NCBI GenBank assembly: GCA_002899795.1
Contig: PPDG01000468.1
Coordinates: 1 to 9,066, forward strand
Direction: 5' to 3'
DNA from: Desulfobacteraceae bacterium
Lineage (GTDB): Bacteria; Desulfobacterota; Syntrophobacteria; BM002
DNA: 9,066 nucleotides
In this document: positions 1-6,475 of the stretch, piece by piece
How the letters are laid out: every line of letters begins with the position of its first letter
Numbering within the stretch: the first letter of the stretch is position 1
Made by a program: the position numbers and the translations under genes
The notes under the pieces: generated by a model
What the model was told of the DNA's origin: nothing
Databases searched by the model: none
The model's input: the letters and a program-made list of their open reading frames with translations, nothing else

Positions 1-8
1 AGGGATTC

Positions 9-81
9 AGGAATTTTGGAATTATCGGGCTGGAAGATACCTATTCCCAAGGTTCTCGTAATTGTGAATTCCTCAATTCCT
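9..81. repeat. Imperfect inverted repeat of AGGAATT words
   Basis: The 15-base arm AGGAATTTTGGAATT (9-23) is complementary at 13 of 15 positions to AATTCCTCAATTCCT (67-81), with a 43-base loop between them. The arms are built from a repeated GGAATT word. It resembles the low-complexity, word-repeat intergenic sequences seen elsewhere in this window (2084-2282, 4205-4225, 4870-4897). No gene is visible at 1-194, and no convincing purC promoter was found there. Function is unknown; it could be a decayed dispersed repeat or part of the terminator of a gene left of the window. Confidence 0.4.
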
Positions 82-194
82 CAAGATGTTTCATATTTCG
101 AATTTGCCCGCGTTTTTTGCACCTGGGGCTTCTGTATCTCCGTGGTTCAATCTTTCATTTTCATCCAGCAAGAGACCCCATGAAGGGAGGATAC

Positions 195-1082
195 ATGGCG
201 ACAGCTCCGGTATTTGAGACCAACTTGCCAGGACTTAACTTGCTGGCAAGGGGAAAGGTAAGGGATATATATGATTTAGGGGATCACCTGCTTATTGTGG
301 CCACAGATCGGATCTCGGCCTACGACGTGGTAATGCCCAACGGGATTCCGGACAAAGGGAGGATCCTAACCACAATCTCCTCTTTCTGGTTCAAGGCCCT
401 GGCCGAAGTGGTGGACAATCACCTGATAACCACAGAGGTAGAGAAGTTCCCAGAAGAGTGTCAAGATTATGCAGAAGAATTGGCAAACCGGAGTATGCTG
501 GTGGCCAAAGCGGAACCCCTGCCGGCAGAGTGCATTGTTCGTGGCTATCTCAGTGGGTCCGGGTGGAAAGACTACCAGAGCCATGGATCGGTATGCGGCA
601 TAAAGCTGACGGAAGGGCTGGTGGAATCAGCTCGTCTCGAGTCGCCCATATTCACCCCCTCCACCAAAGCTGAAAAAGGCAGTCACGACGAAAATATCGA
701 TTTCGAAACCCTCTGCCAGCAGGTGGGAACAGATTTGGCGGCACAGCTCCGCGATCTGAGCTTGGCACTCTATGAAAAGGGGGCGGCTATAGCCAGAGAG
801 CGAGGCATAATCATCGCCGACACCAAGTTTGAGTTCGGTTTGGTCGGAGGCAAGCTCACCCTCATCGATGAGGTCCTTACTCCGGATTCGTCCAGATTCT
901 GGCCAGCCGACAGCTATCAGCCAGGCAGGAGCCAGCAGAGCTTCGATAAGCAGTATTTGCGTGATTACCTTGACCAGTGCGGTTGGGATCGGACACCGCC
1001 TGCACCAGTTCTACCTGACGAAGTGGTGCGCAACACCCGGACCCGCTACCTGGAGGCCCTGGAACGTCTCACCAAGAGTTAG
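195..1082 (+). CDS. purC: Phosphoribosylaminoimidazole-succinocarboxamide synthase (SAICAR synthetase)
   Basis: This cytosolic enzyme joins CAIR and L-aspartate using ATP to give SAICAR in de novo purine synthesis. The 295-residue product carries the family landmarks: the N-terminal ATP-binding GKVRDIYD (20-27), ATDRISAYD (36-44), the signature KAEPLPAECIVRGYLSGSGW (105-124), the substrate-binding PSTKAEKGSHDENI (155-168), ADTKFEFG (208-215) and IDEVLTPDSSRFWP (224-237). Its length matches the long, yeast Ade1-like form rather than the roughly 237-residue E. coli form. The open frame extends upstream to 117, but the ATG at 195 is chosen because GAAGGGAGG (182-190) lies just ahead of it and the homologous sequence begins right after it. 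An in-frame ATG at 180 has no ribosome-binding site. The gene appears intact. A ParB-like gene follows after 10 bases and is probably co-transcribed. Confidence 0.96.
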   Translation: MATAPVFETNLPGLNLLARGKVRDIYDLGDHLLIVATDRISAYDVVMPNGIPDKGRILTTISSFWFKALAEVVDNHLITTEVEKFPEECQDYAEELANRSMLVAKAEPLPAECIVRGYLSGSGWKDYQSHGSVCGIKLTEGLVESARLESPIFTPSTKAEKGSHDENIDFETLCQQVGTDLAAQLRDLSLALYEKGAAIARERGIIIADTKFEFGLVGGKLTLIDEVLTPDSSRFWPADSYQPGRSQQSFDKQYLRDYLDQCGWDRTPPAPVLPDEVVRNTRTRYLEALERLTKS

Positions 1083-1092
1083 GAGCGGGATC

Positions 1093-2061
1093 ATGGTTGA
1101 AAAGGAGTCATACTCGATCCAGCTTGAAGAAGTGGATTGGAATGACACCTCTTGCCTGATCACTTACGGCCCTCTTCCAGATAAGTTAATCCTCTCCATC
1201 CAAACCGTTGGCTTGATTCAGAAACCCTTGCTTCAGCGCAAAAGCGATGGACTTTTGCGCATCATCTGCGGCAGCCGTCGTTTAGCGATTTGCCAGCGGC
1301 TTGGTCTGAATCCCCTGTCTTGTGAAGTCTTGTCCACTTCGACATCGCCTGTTGCGAGTTTGCGAATGGCCATCTATGACAACATTGCTCAAAGAGCCTT
1401 AAATCCTGTGGAGAAATCTTTGGTTCTCACCAAGATGGCCCAACATTTGGACCAGGCACAGCTCGTTCAAGAATTCATGCCTCTGCTGGATCTGGAGCCT
1501 AGTGACACGCTTTGTGGCCGTTATAAAAAGTTGCCAGCCCTGGAGGAACCCATCCTCGATGCCATAGCTAGGGGTATACTGCACGAGCGGATAGGCTTTG
1601 TTCTTTCAGCCCTGGAGCAAGGAGACCGTCTCGCCTTCTTCAACTTTTTTGCAGAGCTTCCCTTCAGTGTGAGTGTGCAGGAGGAATTAGTGGAGACGGT
1701 TGTGGAAATAGGACGCAGGGACAATCTTACCCCGACACATATTCTGGACAGTGAAGAGGTGAATGATCTGCGGCGGGCCCACATGAGGCCGGCACGGCAA
1801 CGAGCTCAACAAATTCGGAAGCAGTTGCAGGCCCGGCGTGCCCCTCGCCTCACCGCCCGGAAGGAGAGGTTTGCCAGGGAAGCCAGGGATCTTGGGCTGC
1901 CTTCTGGGGTACGTTTGATACCTCCACCTTATTTCGAGGGACCCAGATGGAGTTTGGAATGTACCTTTGAGCGCAGCCATGAGTTGGCAACGCGGCTGAG
2001 ACAATTGGCTGAACTGGCCGATCAGCCTGAGTTCAAGAAAGTCATGGAAAGCGATGGATGA
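1093..2061 (+). CDS. ParB-like N-terminal domain protein (diverged)
   Basis: The 322-residue protein has a recognisable ParB/Srx-type N-terminal domain. Residues 32-80 contain the pattern 'LILSIQTVGLIQKPLL ... GSRRLAICQRLG', and residues 94-109 (IYDNIAQRALNPVEKS) correspond to the canonical 'ENIQRxxLxPxE' box. The usual CTP-contacting GERRxR motif is here GSRRLA, so two key positions are changed. A predicted helical middle (105-215) may correspond to the DNA-binding region. Residues 226-268 are rich in Arg and Gln (RARQRAQQIRKQLQARR-like) and look basic and coiled. No ParA gene is present. The start at 1093 is set by AGGAGCGGGA (1081-1090), which overlaps the purC stop; the longer frame back to 829 lies inside purC. 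Coupling to purC suggests co-expression. A role as a chromosome-partition protein is doubtful; a transcription-factor-like ParB-fold regulator is an equally good reading. Confidence 0.85.
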   Translation: MVEKESYSIQLEEVDWNDTSCLITYGPLPDKLILSIQTVGLIQKPLLQRKSDGLLRIICGSRRLAICQRLGLNPLSCEVLSTSTSPVASLRMAIYDNIAQRALNPVEKSLVLTKMAQHLDQAQLVQEFMPLLDLEPSDTLCGRYKKLPALEEPILDAIARGILHERIGFVLSALEQGDRLAFFNFFAELPFSVSVQEELVETVVEIGRRDNLTPTHILDSEEVNDLRRAHMRPARQRAQQIRKQLQARRAPRLTARKERFAREARDLGLPSGVRLIPPPYFEGPRWSLECTFERSHELATRLRQLAELADQPEFKKVMESDG

Positions 2062-2083
2062 CCAGTCATTGGGAAGAATGAAG

Positions 2084-2106
2084 AACCACGGAGACACAGA
2101 AACACG
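2084..2106. repeat. Degenerate 'ACCACGGAGACACAG' repeat
   Basis: The stretch just after the ParB-like gene reads as two imperfect copies of a word like ACCACGGAGACACAG followed by AACACGG. From memory, similar degenerate strings recur between genes in deltaproteobacterial and related environmental genomes. Only this one locus is in the window, so its dispersed nature is an inference. Confidence 0.35.
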
Positions 2107-2123
2107 GGGCAGAGGCCCCGGTC

Positions 2124-2282
2124 AAATTCGAAATACGAAACCCGAAGCACGAAACAAATACAAAATCCGAATTCTCAAATGTTCAAAACGTAGCTACTTA
2201 AGAAGAATTATCTGGTGTTTTAATAATTTGGATTTTGGTAATTCGAATTTGTTTAGGATTTCGATATTCGGATTTCGGATTT
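2124..2282. repeat. Long imperfect A+T-rich inverted repeat (66-base arms)
   Basis: Bases 2124-2189 and 2217-2282 are imperfect reverse complements over 66 positions without gaps, about 45 of 66 matching by hand count. The 27-base loop contains the palindrome GTAGCTAC (2190-2197). The arms are built from repeated TTCGAAAT/ATCCGAAA-like words and are markedly richer in A+T than the flanking genes. The gap 2062-2383 contains no supported gene: an open frame through the repeat would encode low-complexity sequence. The element may be a dispersed palindromic repeat and could act as a transcript-end structure for purC-parB. The remainder, 2283-2383, shows nothing clear. Confidence 0.6.
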
Positions 2283-2383
2283 AAGCTAGTTCTGCGCCTC
2301 GAGTGAGTGGAACGAACGGGTGGTGCACCAAATCTAGACAGTGCTTCCCGTAACCAGTGGTCTAAACTGAGGCTTACTGTCCT

Positions 2384-3451
2384 ATGAAGTATCGTCCAGA
2401 AAAGCTGGTCATCGAAAGGGAGGTTGCTGAAAGCCCGCTGGTCAAAAGAATCCTGGCAACCTCGCCGGGCATCCCCGTAGATTGGGTTGACCGCGTCCAG
2501 GAAGATACCGTATCTGAGAATGGGACGGTTTTGGAAATCGTAAGATTTCGCGGTCGTTTTGTAAAACCCTGCCCGGGAACGCGCTCTTACAACTGCTGCG
2601 GTTATCAGATCCTAAACTTCGGAATTCAATGTAACCTTGGTTGCACCTACTGTATACTCCAAGCCTATTTTCCCAATTCAAATCTGCGCCTTTTTGCAAA
2701 TACTAACGAGATGATGCAGGAGTTGGAAGAACATCTGCTCAATTCCCCTAAGCCAGTGCACCGTATAGGAACCGGAGAGTTCACGGACAGTCTGCTCTTG
2801 GATCCATGGACTGGTATGAGTGAAGTATTAGTGCCTTTCTTTGCCCGACAATCCAAGGCGGTCCTTGAGCTGAAGACCAAGACCACTAATGTTGACCTTC
2901 TCGAAAGCTTAGAGCATGGCGGCCACACTATTGTAGCTTGGTCACTAAACCCGCCCCAGGTGATCGCCGAAGAGGAATCTGGTGCTGCTCCTTTGGAAGC
3001 GAGATTGGAAGCAGCACAACGCTGCCAAGAGTGGGGCTATCGAGTTGCTTTTCATTTTGATCCACTTCTGGCTTATCCTGGATGGCAACAGGGTTACCAA
3101 GAAGTTGTGGATCGTCTTTTCTCTGCTGTGGATCCGGGAGGTATCGCCTGGATCAGCCTGGGTACCCTTCGGTTCATGCCGTCTCTCAAGGCTGTAATTC
3201 AGCAACGGTACCCAAACACCTCGATTCTGGATGAAGAGTTTATCCCAGGTTTGGACGGAAAGCTGCGTTATTTTCGTGATCTCAGGGTGGAAATGTATGC
3301 TTACCTGAACGAGTTGTTACTTGGAATCCATAAGAATCTCTGCGTTTATCTCTGTATGGAGAGTGACGATGTGTGGCGGCAGGCTTTTGGATTCACGCCG
3401 GCGGAACGCGGCGGCCTGAGCGCCATGTTGGACAGGCGGGCGTTGTCCTAA
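2384..3451 (+). CDS. SPL-family radical SAM protein (spore photoproduct lyase / DNA photolyase-like)
   Basis: The 355-residue protein carries the radical SAM iron-sulfur motif CxxxCxxC (C83, C87, C90 in CNLGCTYCILQAYF). This spacing and the following 'LQ' are typical of the spore photoproduct lyase family. Other family-like segments are RIGTGEFTDSLLLD (127-140), ELKTKT (162-167), SLNP (187-190), the ARLEAAQRCQEWGY region (206-219) and QQRYP (273-277). In B. subtilis SplB the hydrogen-donor Cys141 sits in 'ACTSDIVGID'; my by-eye alignment puts E132 there, so this protein may be a subfamily with a different substrate. No sporulation gene is nearby. A weak GAGG (2369-2372) precedes the ATG at 2384, and no better start is visible. 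Family assignment is firm; the substrate is unknown. Confidence 0.88.
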   Translation: MKYRPEKLVIEREVAESPLVKRILATSPGIPVDWVDRVQEDTVSENGTVLEIVRFRGRFVKPCPGTRSYNCCGYQILNFGIQCNLGCTYCILQAYFPNSNLRLFANTNEMMQELEEHLLNSPKPVHRIGTGEFTDSLLLDPWTGMSEVLVPFFARQSKAVLELKTKTTNVDLLESLEHGGHTIVAWSLNPPQVIAEEESGAAPLEARLEAAQRCQEWGYRVAFHFDPLLAYPGWQQGYQEVVDRLFSAVDPGGIAWISLGTLRFMPSLKAVIQQRYPNTSILDEEFIPGLDGKLRYFRDLRVEMYAYLNELLLGIHKNLCVYLCMESDDVWRQAFGFTPAERGGLSAMLDRRALS

Positions 3452-3501
3452 TTTGTACGTGCTTCAATTTGACAGTATTACAAGAGAATGTAAAGGCAGT
3501 G

Positions 3502-4200
3502 GTGAAGAAGCGCAAACGAACTCTGAGATTTCGTAATTATTCTCATGAAACGCTGGTCAAGCGTCTCGTCCGCAAGGTGCTGTTACCAATAGCGCGACTG
3601 TGGTTCGGTACCTGCCGGGTAACTATTCTCAATGAAGGGGTCTACCGGGATTACTTCCTTTCCGATCAACCCATTGTTGGGGGCACGTGGCACCGCGGCG
3701 CCGTCTATTTCCTTTACTTCTTCGGTAATCTCCAGCCAAGGATTATGATCAGCCAAAGCAAGGACGGGGAGATTCTTGCGCAGTATGCCTCAGGCTTTGG
3801 TGTTGTTCCGGTGCGTGGATCCTCCAGCAAGGGGGGCCGTGATGCTTTAGAGCAGATGCGGCTTTATTTGCAGGGAGGAGGCAAGGCGTGCGCCACCGTT
3901 CTCGATGGGCCCCGAGGACCGGCCTATGTGGCCAAGAAGGGTATGATCTATCTGGCTAAACTCACGGGAGCGCCTCTCATTCCAATCATCTGGTCCGCCA
4001 ACCGGACCATTACTTTGCGAAATAGCTGGGACAAAACCGTTCTGCCGCTACCCTGGAGTCGGGTCTATGTAGCCTTTGGCGAGCCAATCTTCATTCCCTC
4101 AGAAAGCAGCAGTAAAGATCTGGAGAGATATCGGCGGTTGGCAGAGGAACGGTTGAACACTATGATGGCAGAGGTGGATCGCCGGTGTGGCTATCGTTGA
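3502..4200 (+). CDS. DUF374 / lysophospholipid-acyltransferase-like (LPLAT) family protein
   Basis: Numbering is from the GTG at 3502, giving 232 residues. The protein has the DUF374 layout: a basic N-terminus, a hydrophobic stretch near 24-35, GGTWHRGAVYF (60-70, with W63-H64 at the usual acyltransferase histidine position), MISQSKDGEI (82-91), VRGSSSKGG (104-112), TVLDGPRGPAY (132-142) and GAPLIPI (156-162). Relatives are inner-membrane-associated enzymes proposed to acylate lipid A or related glycolipids in Gram-negative bacteria, so a peripheral membrane location is expected. The open frame starts at ATG 3373 inside the preceding gene. I prefer GTG 3502 because AAAGG (3492-3496) lies 5 bases before it and homology begins soon after; TTG 3469 and GTG 3499 are alternatives. 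The 28-kDa-class size fits. The acyl donor and acceptor are unknown. Confidence 0.82.
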   Translation: MKKRKRTLRFRNYSHETLVKRLVRKVLLPIARLWFGTCRVTILNEGVYRDYFLSDQPIVGGTWHRGAVYFLYFFGNLQPRIMISQSKDGEILAQYASGFGVVPVRGSSSKGGRDALEQMRLYLQGGGKACATVLDGPRGPAYVAKKGMIYLAKLTGAPLIPIIWSANRTITLRNSWDKTVLPLPWSRVYVAFGEPIFIPSESSSKDLERYRRLAEERLNTMMAEVDRRCGYR

Positions 4201-4204
4201 GAAC

Positions 4205-4225
4205 CGCTTACTGCTTACCGCTTAC
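4205..4225. repeat. Three tandem heptamers [C/T]GCTTAC
   Basis: Three consecutive 7-base units, CGCTTAC-TGCTTAC-CGCTTAC, fill the space between the acyltransferase stop and the nuclease start. They are the reverse complement of the GTAAGCA units at 4870-4897 on the other side of the nuclease gene. No Shine-Dalgarno sequence remains ahead of the nuclease ATG because this repeat occupies that position. Confidence 0.7.
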
Positions 4226-4227
4226 AT

Positions 4228-4863
4228 ATGATCAGACGTCTCACACTCACCCTGATTCTTGTTCTACTCGCCTGCGGGTGGACCTCCCCAGCGGCAGATG
4301 CTGATTCGCTGCGTGTTAAAGTGCACTGGGTGGATGACGGTGACACCATTGTAGTGGCAGGAGGCGAACGGGTACGATACCTTGGTATCAACACCCCTGA
4401 GGTTGCCCACAAGGACGAGCCGGGAGAGCCTTTTGGTGATGAGGCTAAGGATTTCAACAAGAAGCTGGTACAGGGCCGCTGGATAAACCTCGAGTTGGCT
4501 GAACAGCAGCGCGACCACTATGGTAGGCTACTGGCCTATGTTTTCCTGGCGGACGGAACCTTTGTGAATGGTGAACTGGTTCGCCAGGGCTATGCCCACC
4601 TGTTACGAAAACAGCCAAAGCTACATTACTGGGAACGGCTACTGGCTCTTCAGCGCCAGGCTCTGAAGGAGAAAAAGGGTATGTGGTCGCTACCTGTTGT
4701 AAAGCCGGAGAAGTTTTATATTGGCAACAAACGAAGCTGGATCTTCCATCGGCCTCACTGCCAGTTTGGCCGAAAGACAGCCGCTGGCAATCGACTTAGA
4801 TTCAGAGATCGTTACGAAGCTTTGTACCATGGGCTCAGCCCTGGCCGTCGTTGTAAACCGTGA
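4228..4863 (+). CDS. Exported thermonuclease (SNase-like) with C-terminal Cys-containing domain
   Basis: The 211-residue protein starts with a short basic N-terminus and a hydrophobic segment (5-16) ending in LLAC (13-16), which could be a lipobox with C16 lipidated or a simple signal peptide. The SNase fold follows: DDGDT (36-40), RVRYLGINTPE (48-58), HYGRLLAYVFL (97-107), VNGELVRQGYA (113-123). By comparison with staphylococcal nuclease, D39, R50, E58 and R100 match Asp21, Arg35, Glu43 and Arg87. N55 replaces calcium-binding Asp40, a change I recall in other bacterial relatives. Residues 164-211 form a small domain (YIGNK ... FHRPHC ... SPGRRCKP) like the Ada/zinc-ribbon-like tails of this family, but the usual PCxxC end is PGRRC. 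It probably cleaves nucleic acid outside the cytoplasm. No ribosome-binding site is visible, and heptamer arrays flank the gene. Confidence 0.9.
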   Translation: MIRRLTLTLILVLLACGWTSPAADADSLRVKVHWVDDGDTIVVAGGERVRYLGINTPEVAHKDEPGEPFGDEAKDFNKKLVQGRWINLELAEQQRDHYGRLLAYVFLADGTFVNGELVRQGYAHLLRKQPKLHYWERLLALQRQALKEKKGMWSLPVVKPEKFYIGNKRSWIFHRPHCQFGRKTAAGNRLRFRDRYEALYHGLSPGRRCKP

Positions 4864-4869
4864 TGATTG

Positions 4870-4897
4870 GTAAGCAGTGAGAAGTAAGCAGTAAGCA
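4870..4897. repeat. Four tandem heptamers GTAAGCA (one degenerate)
   Basis: Units are GTAAGCA-GTGAGAA-GTAAGCA-GTAAGCA, ending directly at the AGAGGGG ribosome-binding site (4897-4903) of the NUDIX gene. They are inverted relative to the array at 4205-4225. Confidence 0.7.
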
Positions 4898-4909
4898 GAG
4901 GGGTGCACT

Positions 4910-5389
4910 ATGCCACGAGATTACCCAGATCGTCCAATAGTTGGAGTGGCGGCGGTTGTTATTGAAGATGAGCGGGTTGTCTTGGTGCGACGCGGTCGCC
5001 CGCCGGCATACGGCGAATGGTCGTTGCCAGGAGGGGCAGTGGAGCCGGGAGAGACTTTGGAGAAGGCCGTTGTACGTGAAGTTGAAGAGGAGATTGGTCT
5101 CAATGTAGAAGTAGTGGAAGTCGTTGCCGTTCTAGATCGGATTTTTTGGGACCAGGAAGGACAGGTCCAGTATCATTATGTGCTCGTAGACTTCCTTTGC
5201 CGCAAAACTGGAGGAAAACTACAGGCCAGCAGCGATGCAATTTCCTGTGCTCAAGTTCCTTTTTCGGCTCTCGCACAATACAATCTTACCAAAGAAACCA
5301 GAGAGGTCATCAGTAAGGCTTACCAACGTCTCAGCGGAGGCACTCCCTCCATCTATACGGTCAAAGAAGCCACCTCAATCCATTGGTAA
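4910..5389 (+). CDS. NUDIX hydrolase
   Basis: The 159-residue cytosolic protein has a perfect Nudix box, Gx5Ex7REUxEExGU, at residues 42-64: G42, E48, R56, E57, E60, E61, G63, with L64 closing. The metal-binding glutamates are intact. The preceding strand (GVAAVVIEDERVVLVRRG, 12-29) and GEWSLPGG (35-42) are typical. Family members hydrolyse nucleoside diphosphates linked to another group, such as ADP-ribose or damaged nucleotides; the short form and Y88-H89-Y90 (in VQYHYVLVDF) resemble ADP-ribose pyrophosphatase-like enzymes, but the substrate cannot be fixed from sequence. Translation starts at ATG 4910 behind AGAGGGG (4897-4903). The gene lies 46 bases after the nuclease, separated by a heptamer array. 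Residues 142-159 (after the fold) are a short tail of unknown role. Confidence 0.93.
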   Translation: MPRDYPDRPIVGVAAVVIEDERVVLVRRGRPPAYGEWSLPGGAVEPGETLEKAVVREVEEEIGLNVEVVEVVAVLDRIFWDQEGQVQYHYVLVDFLCRKTGGKLQASSDAISCAQVPFSALAQYNLTKETREVISKAYQRLSGGTPSIYTVKEATSIHW

Positions 5390-5436
5390 AATATCCCTGG
5401 TGATACTCTGTTAGTGAATCTCCTGTAAAAAAGGAC

Positions 5437-5464
5437 TTGACACCGAGAGTTAAATCAAGATAAT
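5437..5464 (+). promoter_or_regulatory. Sigma-70 promoter of the TetR-family gene
   Basis: TTGACA (5437-5442, exact -35 consensus) is followed after 16 bases by GATAAT (5459-5464, five of six to TATAAT). Transcription would start near 5471, leaving a leader of about 27 bases before ATG 5498. The last base of the -10 element is the first base of the palindrome at 5464-5481. Confidence 0.8.
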
Positions 5465-5481
5465 GACGGACTGGTCCGTCA
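5464..5481. promoter_or_regulatory. Perfect palindromic operator, probably for the adjacent TetR protein
   Basis: TGACGGAC-TG-GTCCGTCA: two exact 8-base inverted arms with a 2-base spacer. It covers the end of the -10 element and the predicted start of transcription, so a bound dimer would block RNA polymerase. Size, symmetry and position are those of TetR-family autorepression sites. That the protein encoded 16 bases downstream binds here is an inference. Confidence 0.75.
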
Positions 5482-5497
5482 CAATATTTTCTGGGCT

Positions 5498-6475
5498 ATG
5501 GCCACGGCAAGGGATATGGAGAAATATTCTCAACTGGATCAGGATAAGCGGGCGGCGCTGTTGAGTTTGCTCTCACAGGATGCGGCTGCGGATCACTCCG
5601 CCTGGCAGCTATTCTGGCAGGACGTGCTGGGTGATGAAGCTGGCTCGGGCGGAGAAGACCTGGAAACACTGTTTTCGGTTTTTGAGGAGGGGATTTCCCA
5701 AATTACTCTCGCCAATCTGGAAGCTGAAATTGTCATTTCCCAATGGGTTAAGGAGGTTATCAGGATAGCTAAGCGTCGAGGTTCAGACCAAGCAGATTTC
5801 AGCGAGCTCTTGCTCACTCGGCAGCTTTCTAAACAGGTTGGACCTCGCGATCAAGGTAGGCCTCAGACTTCCGATACCCGTGAGAAGATCCTGACCGCGG
5901 CACTGGAAGTCTTTTCTGCCCAGGGTTTCCATGGCACTACCGTGGATGAAATCGCGCAGCGTGCTGAGTTGGGGAAGGGAACGGTATACCGCCATTTCCA
6001 CAGCAAGAAAGGGCTTTTTTCTGAGCTAATCCGCTCAAAGGTCGCCGAACTGGAGCAGGCTGTCGCTGGCGCCATAGATCCGCGGACAGACGTGCTTGAG
6101 ATTATTGAGGCCTACTTGAGAATCTATTTTGCCTTTTTCGACCGCAACCGAAATCTGTATAAGGTTCTTATCCAGGAGCAGAGCGATTTTGGTGCTGAGG
6201 TCAAGGCTCTTTATATTGGCAACATTTTGAAGAAAGTACCGTTGCTCAAGCGTAAGATCCTGCAAGCCGCTAAAAGTGGCCTTCTCAAACAAATGGACTT
6301 CCACACCGTTTTCTACGGTGTGATGGGTTTTATCGATGGCATAATGCAGAAATGGCTGGCCAGTGATGGCGAATACTCTTTGGTGGATGATTTGCCCACC
6401 GTCGTCGAGACCGTCTTTTATGGTTTTGTGAATCCTGAGTTGCCAGGGGAGTCGGCTGGGAATCAGCCCAGGTGA
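5498..6475 (+). CDS. TetR/AcrR-family transcriptional regulator with long N-terminal extension
   Basis: The 325-residue protein contains a standard TetR_N helix-turn-helix at about 127-175: TREKILTAALEVFSAQGFHG, then TTVDEIAQRAELGKGTVYRHFHSKKGLFSEL. The ligand-binding and dimerisation half follows (about 180-312, with PRTDVLEIIEAYLRIYFAFF and GVMGFIDGIMQKWL). Most relatives are 190-230 residues and begin close to the helix-turn-helix. Here about 125 extra residues come first, acidic and predicted helical (DLETLFSVFEEGI at 54-66, LEAEIVISQWVKEVIRIAKR at 74-93), and I recognise no family in them. No ATG or GTG with a ribosome-binding site is seen near residue 120, and the promoter and operator lie just upstream of ATG 5498, which supports the full-length start. 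The ribosome-binding site at 5498 is weak; ATG 5516 is an alternative. It is probably an autorepressor; ligand and other targets are unknown. Confidence 0.9.
   Translation: MATARDMEKYSQLDQDKRAALLSLLSQDAAADHSAWQLFWQDVLGDEAGSGGEDLETLFSVFEEGISQITLANLEAEIVISQWVKEVIRIAKRRGSDQADFSELLLTRQLSKQVGPRDQGRPQTSDTREKILTAALEVFSAQGFHGTTVDEIAQRAELGKGTVYRHFHSKKGLFSELIRSKVAELEQAVAGAIDPRTDVLEIIEAYLRIYFAFFDRNRNLYKVLIQEQSDFGAEVKALYIGNILKKVPLLKRKILQAAKSGLLKQMDFHTVFYGVMGFIDGIMQKWLASDGEYSLVDDLPTVVETVFYGFVNPELPGESAGNQPR

Noticed and set aside
829..1092. Longer ParB-like protein starting at 829
   Set aside because: This stretch lies within purC in another frame, and the sequence before 1093 is the shadow of purC. A good ribosome-binding site sits just before ATG 1093.
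2054..2284. 76-residue frame across the A+T-rich repeat
   Set aside because: It runs through the degenerate repeat and hairpin arms and encodes low-complexity sequence with no ribosome-binding site.
3373..3501. Longer acyltransferase starting at ATG 3373
   Set aside because: This would overlap the preceding gene by 79 bases, has no ribosome-binding site, and its first 40 residues do not resemble the family. GTG 3502 behind AAAGG is a better start.
4205..4897. Heptamer arrays as a CRISPR
   Set aside because: The repeats are only 7 bases, directly tandem without spacers, and inverted on either side of a gene.
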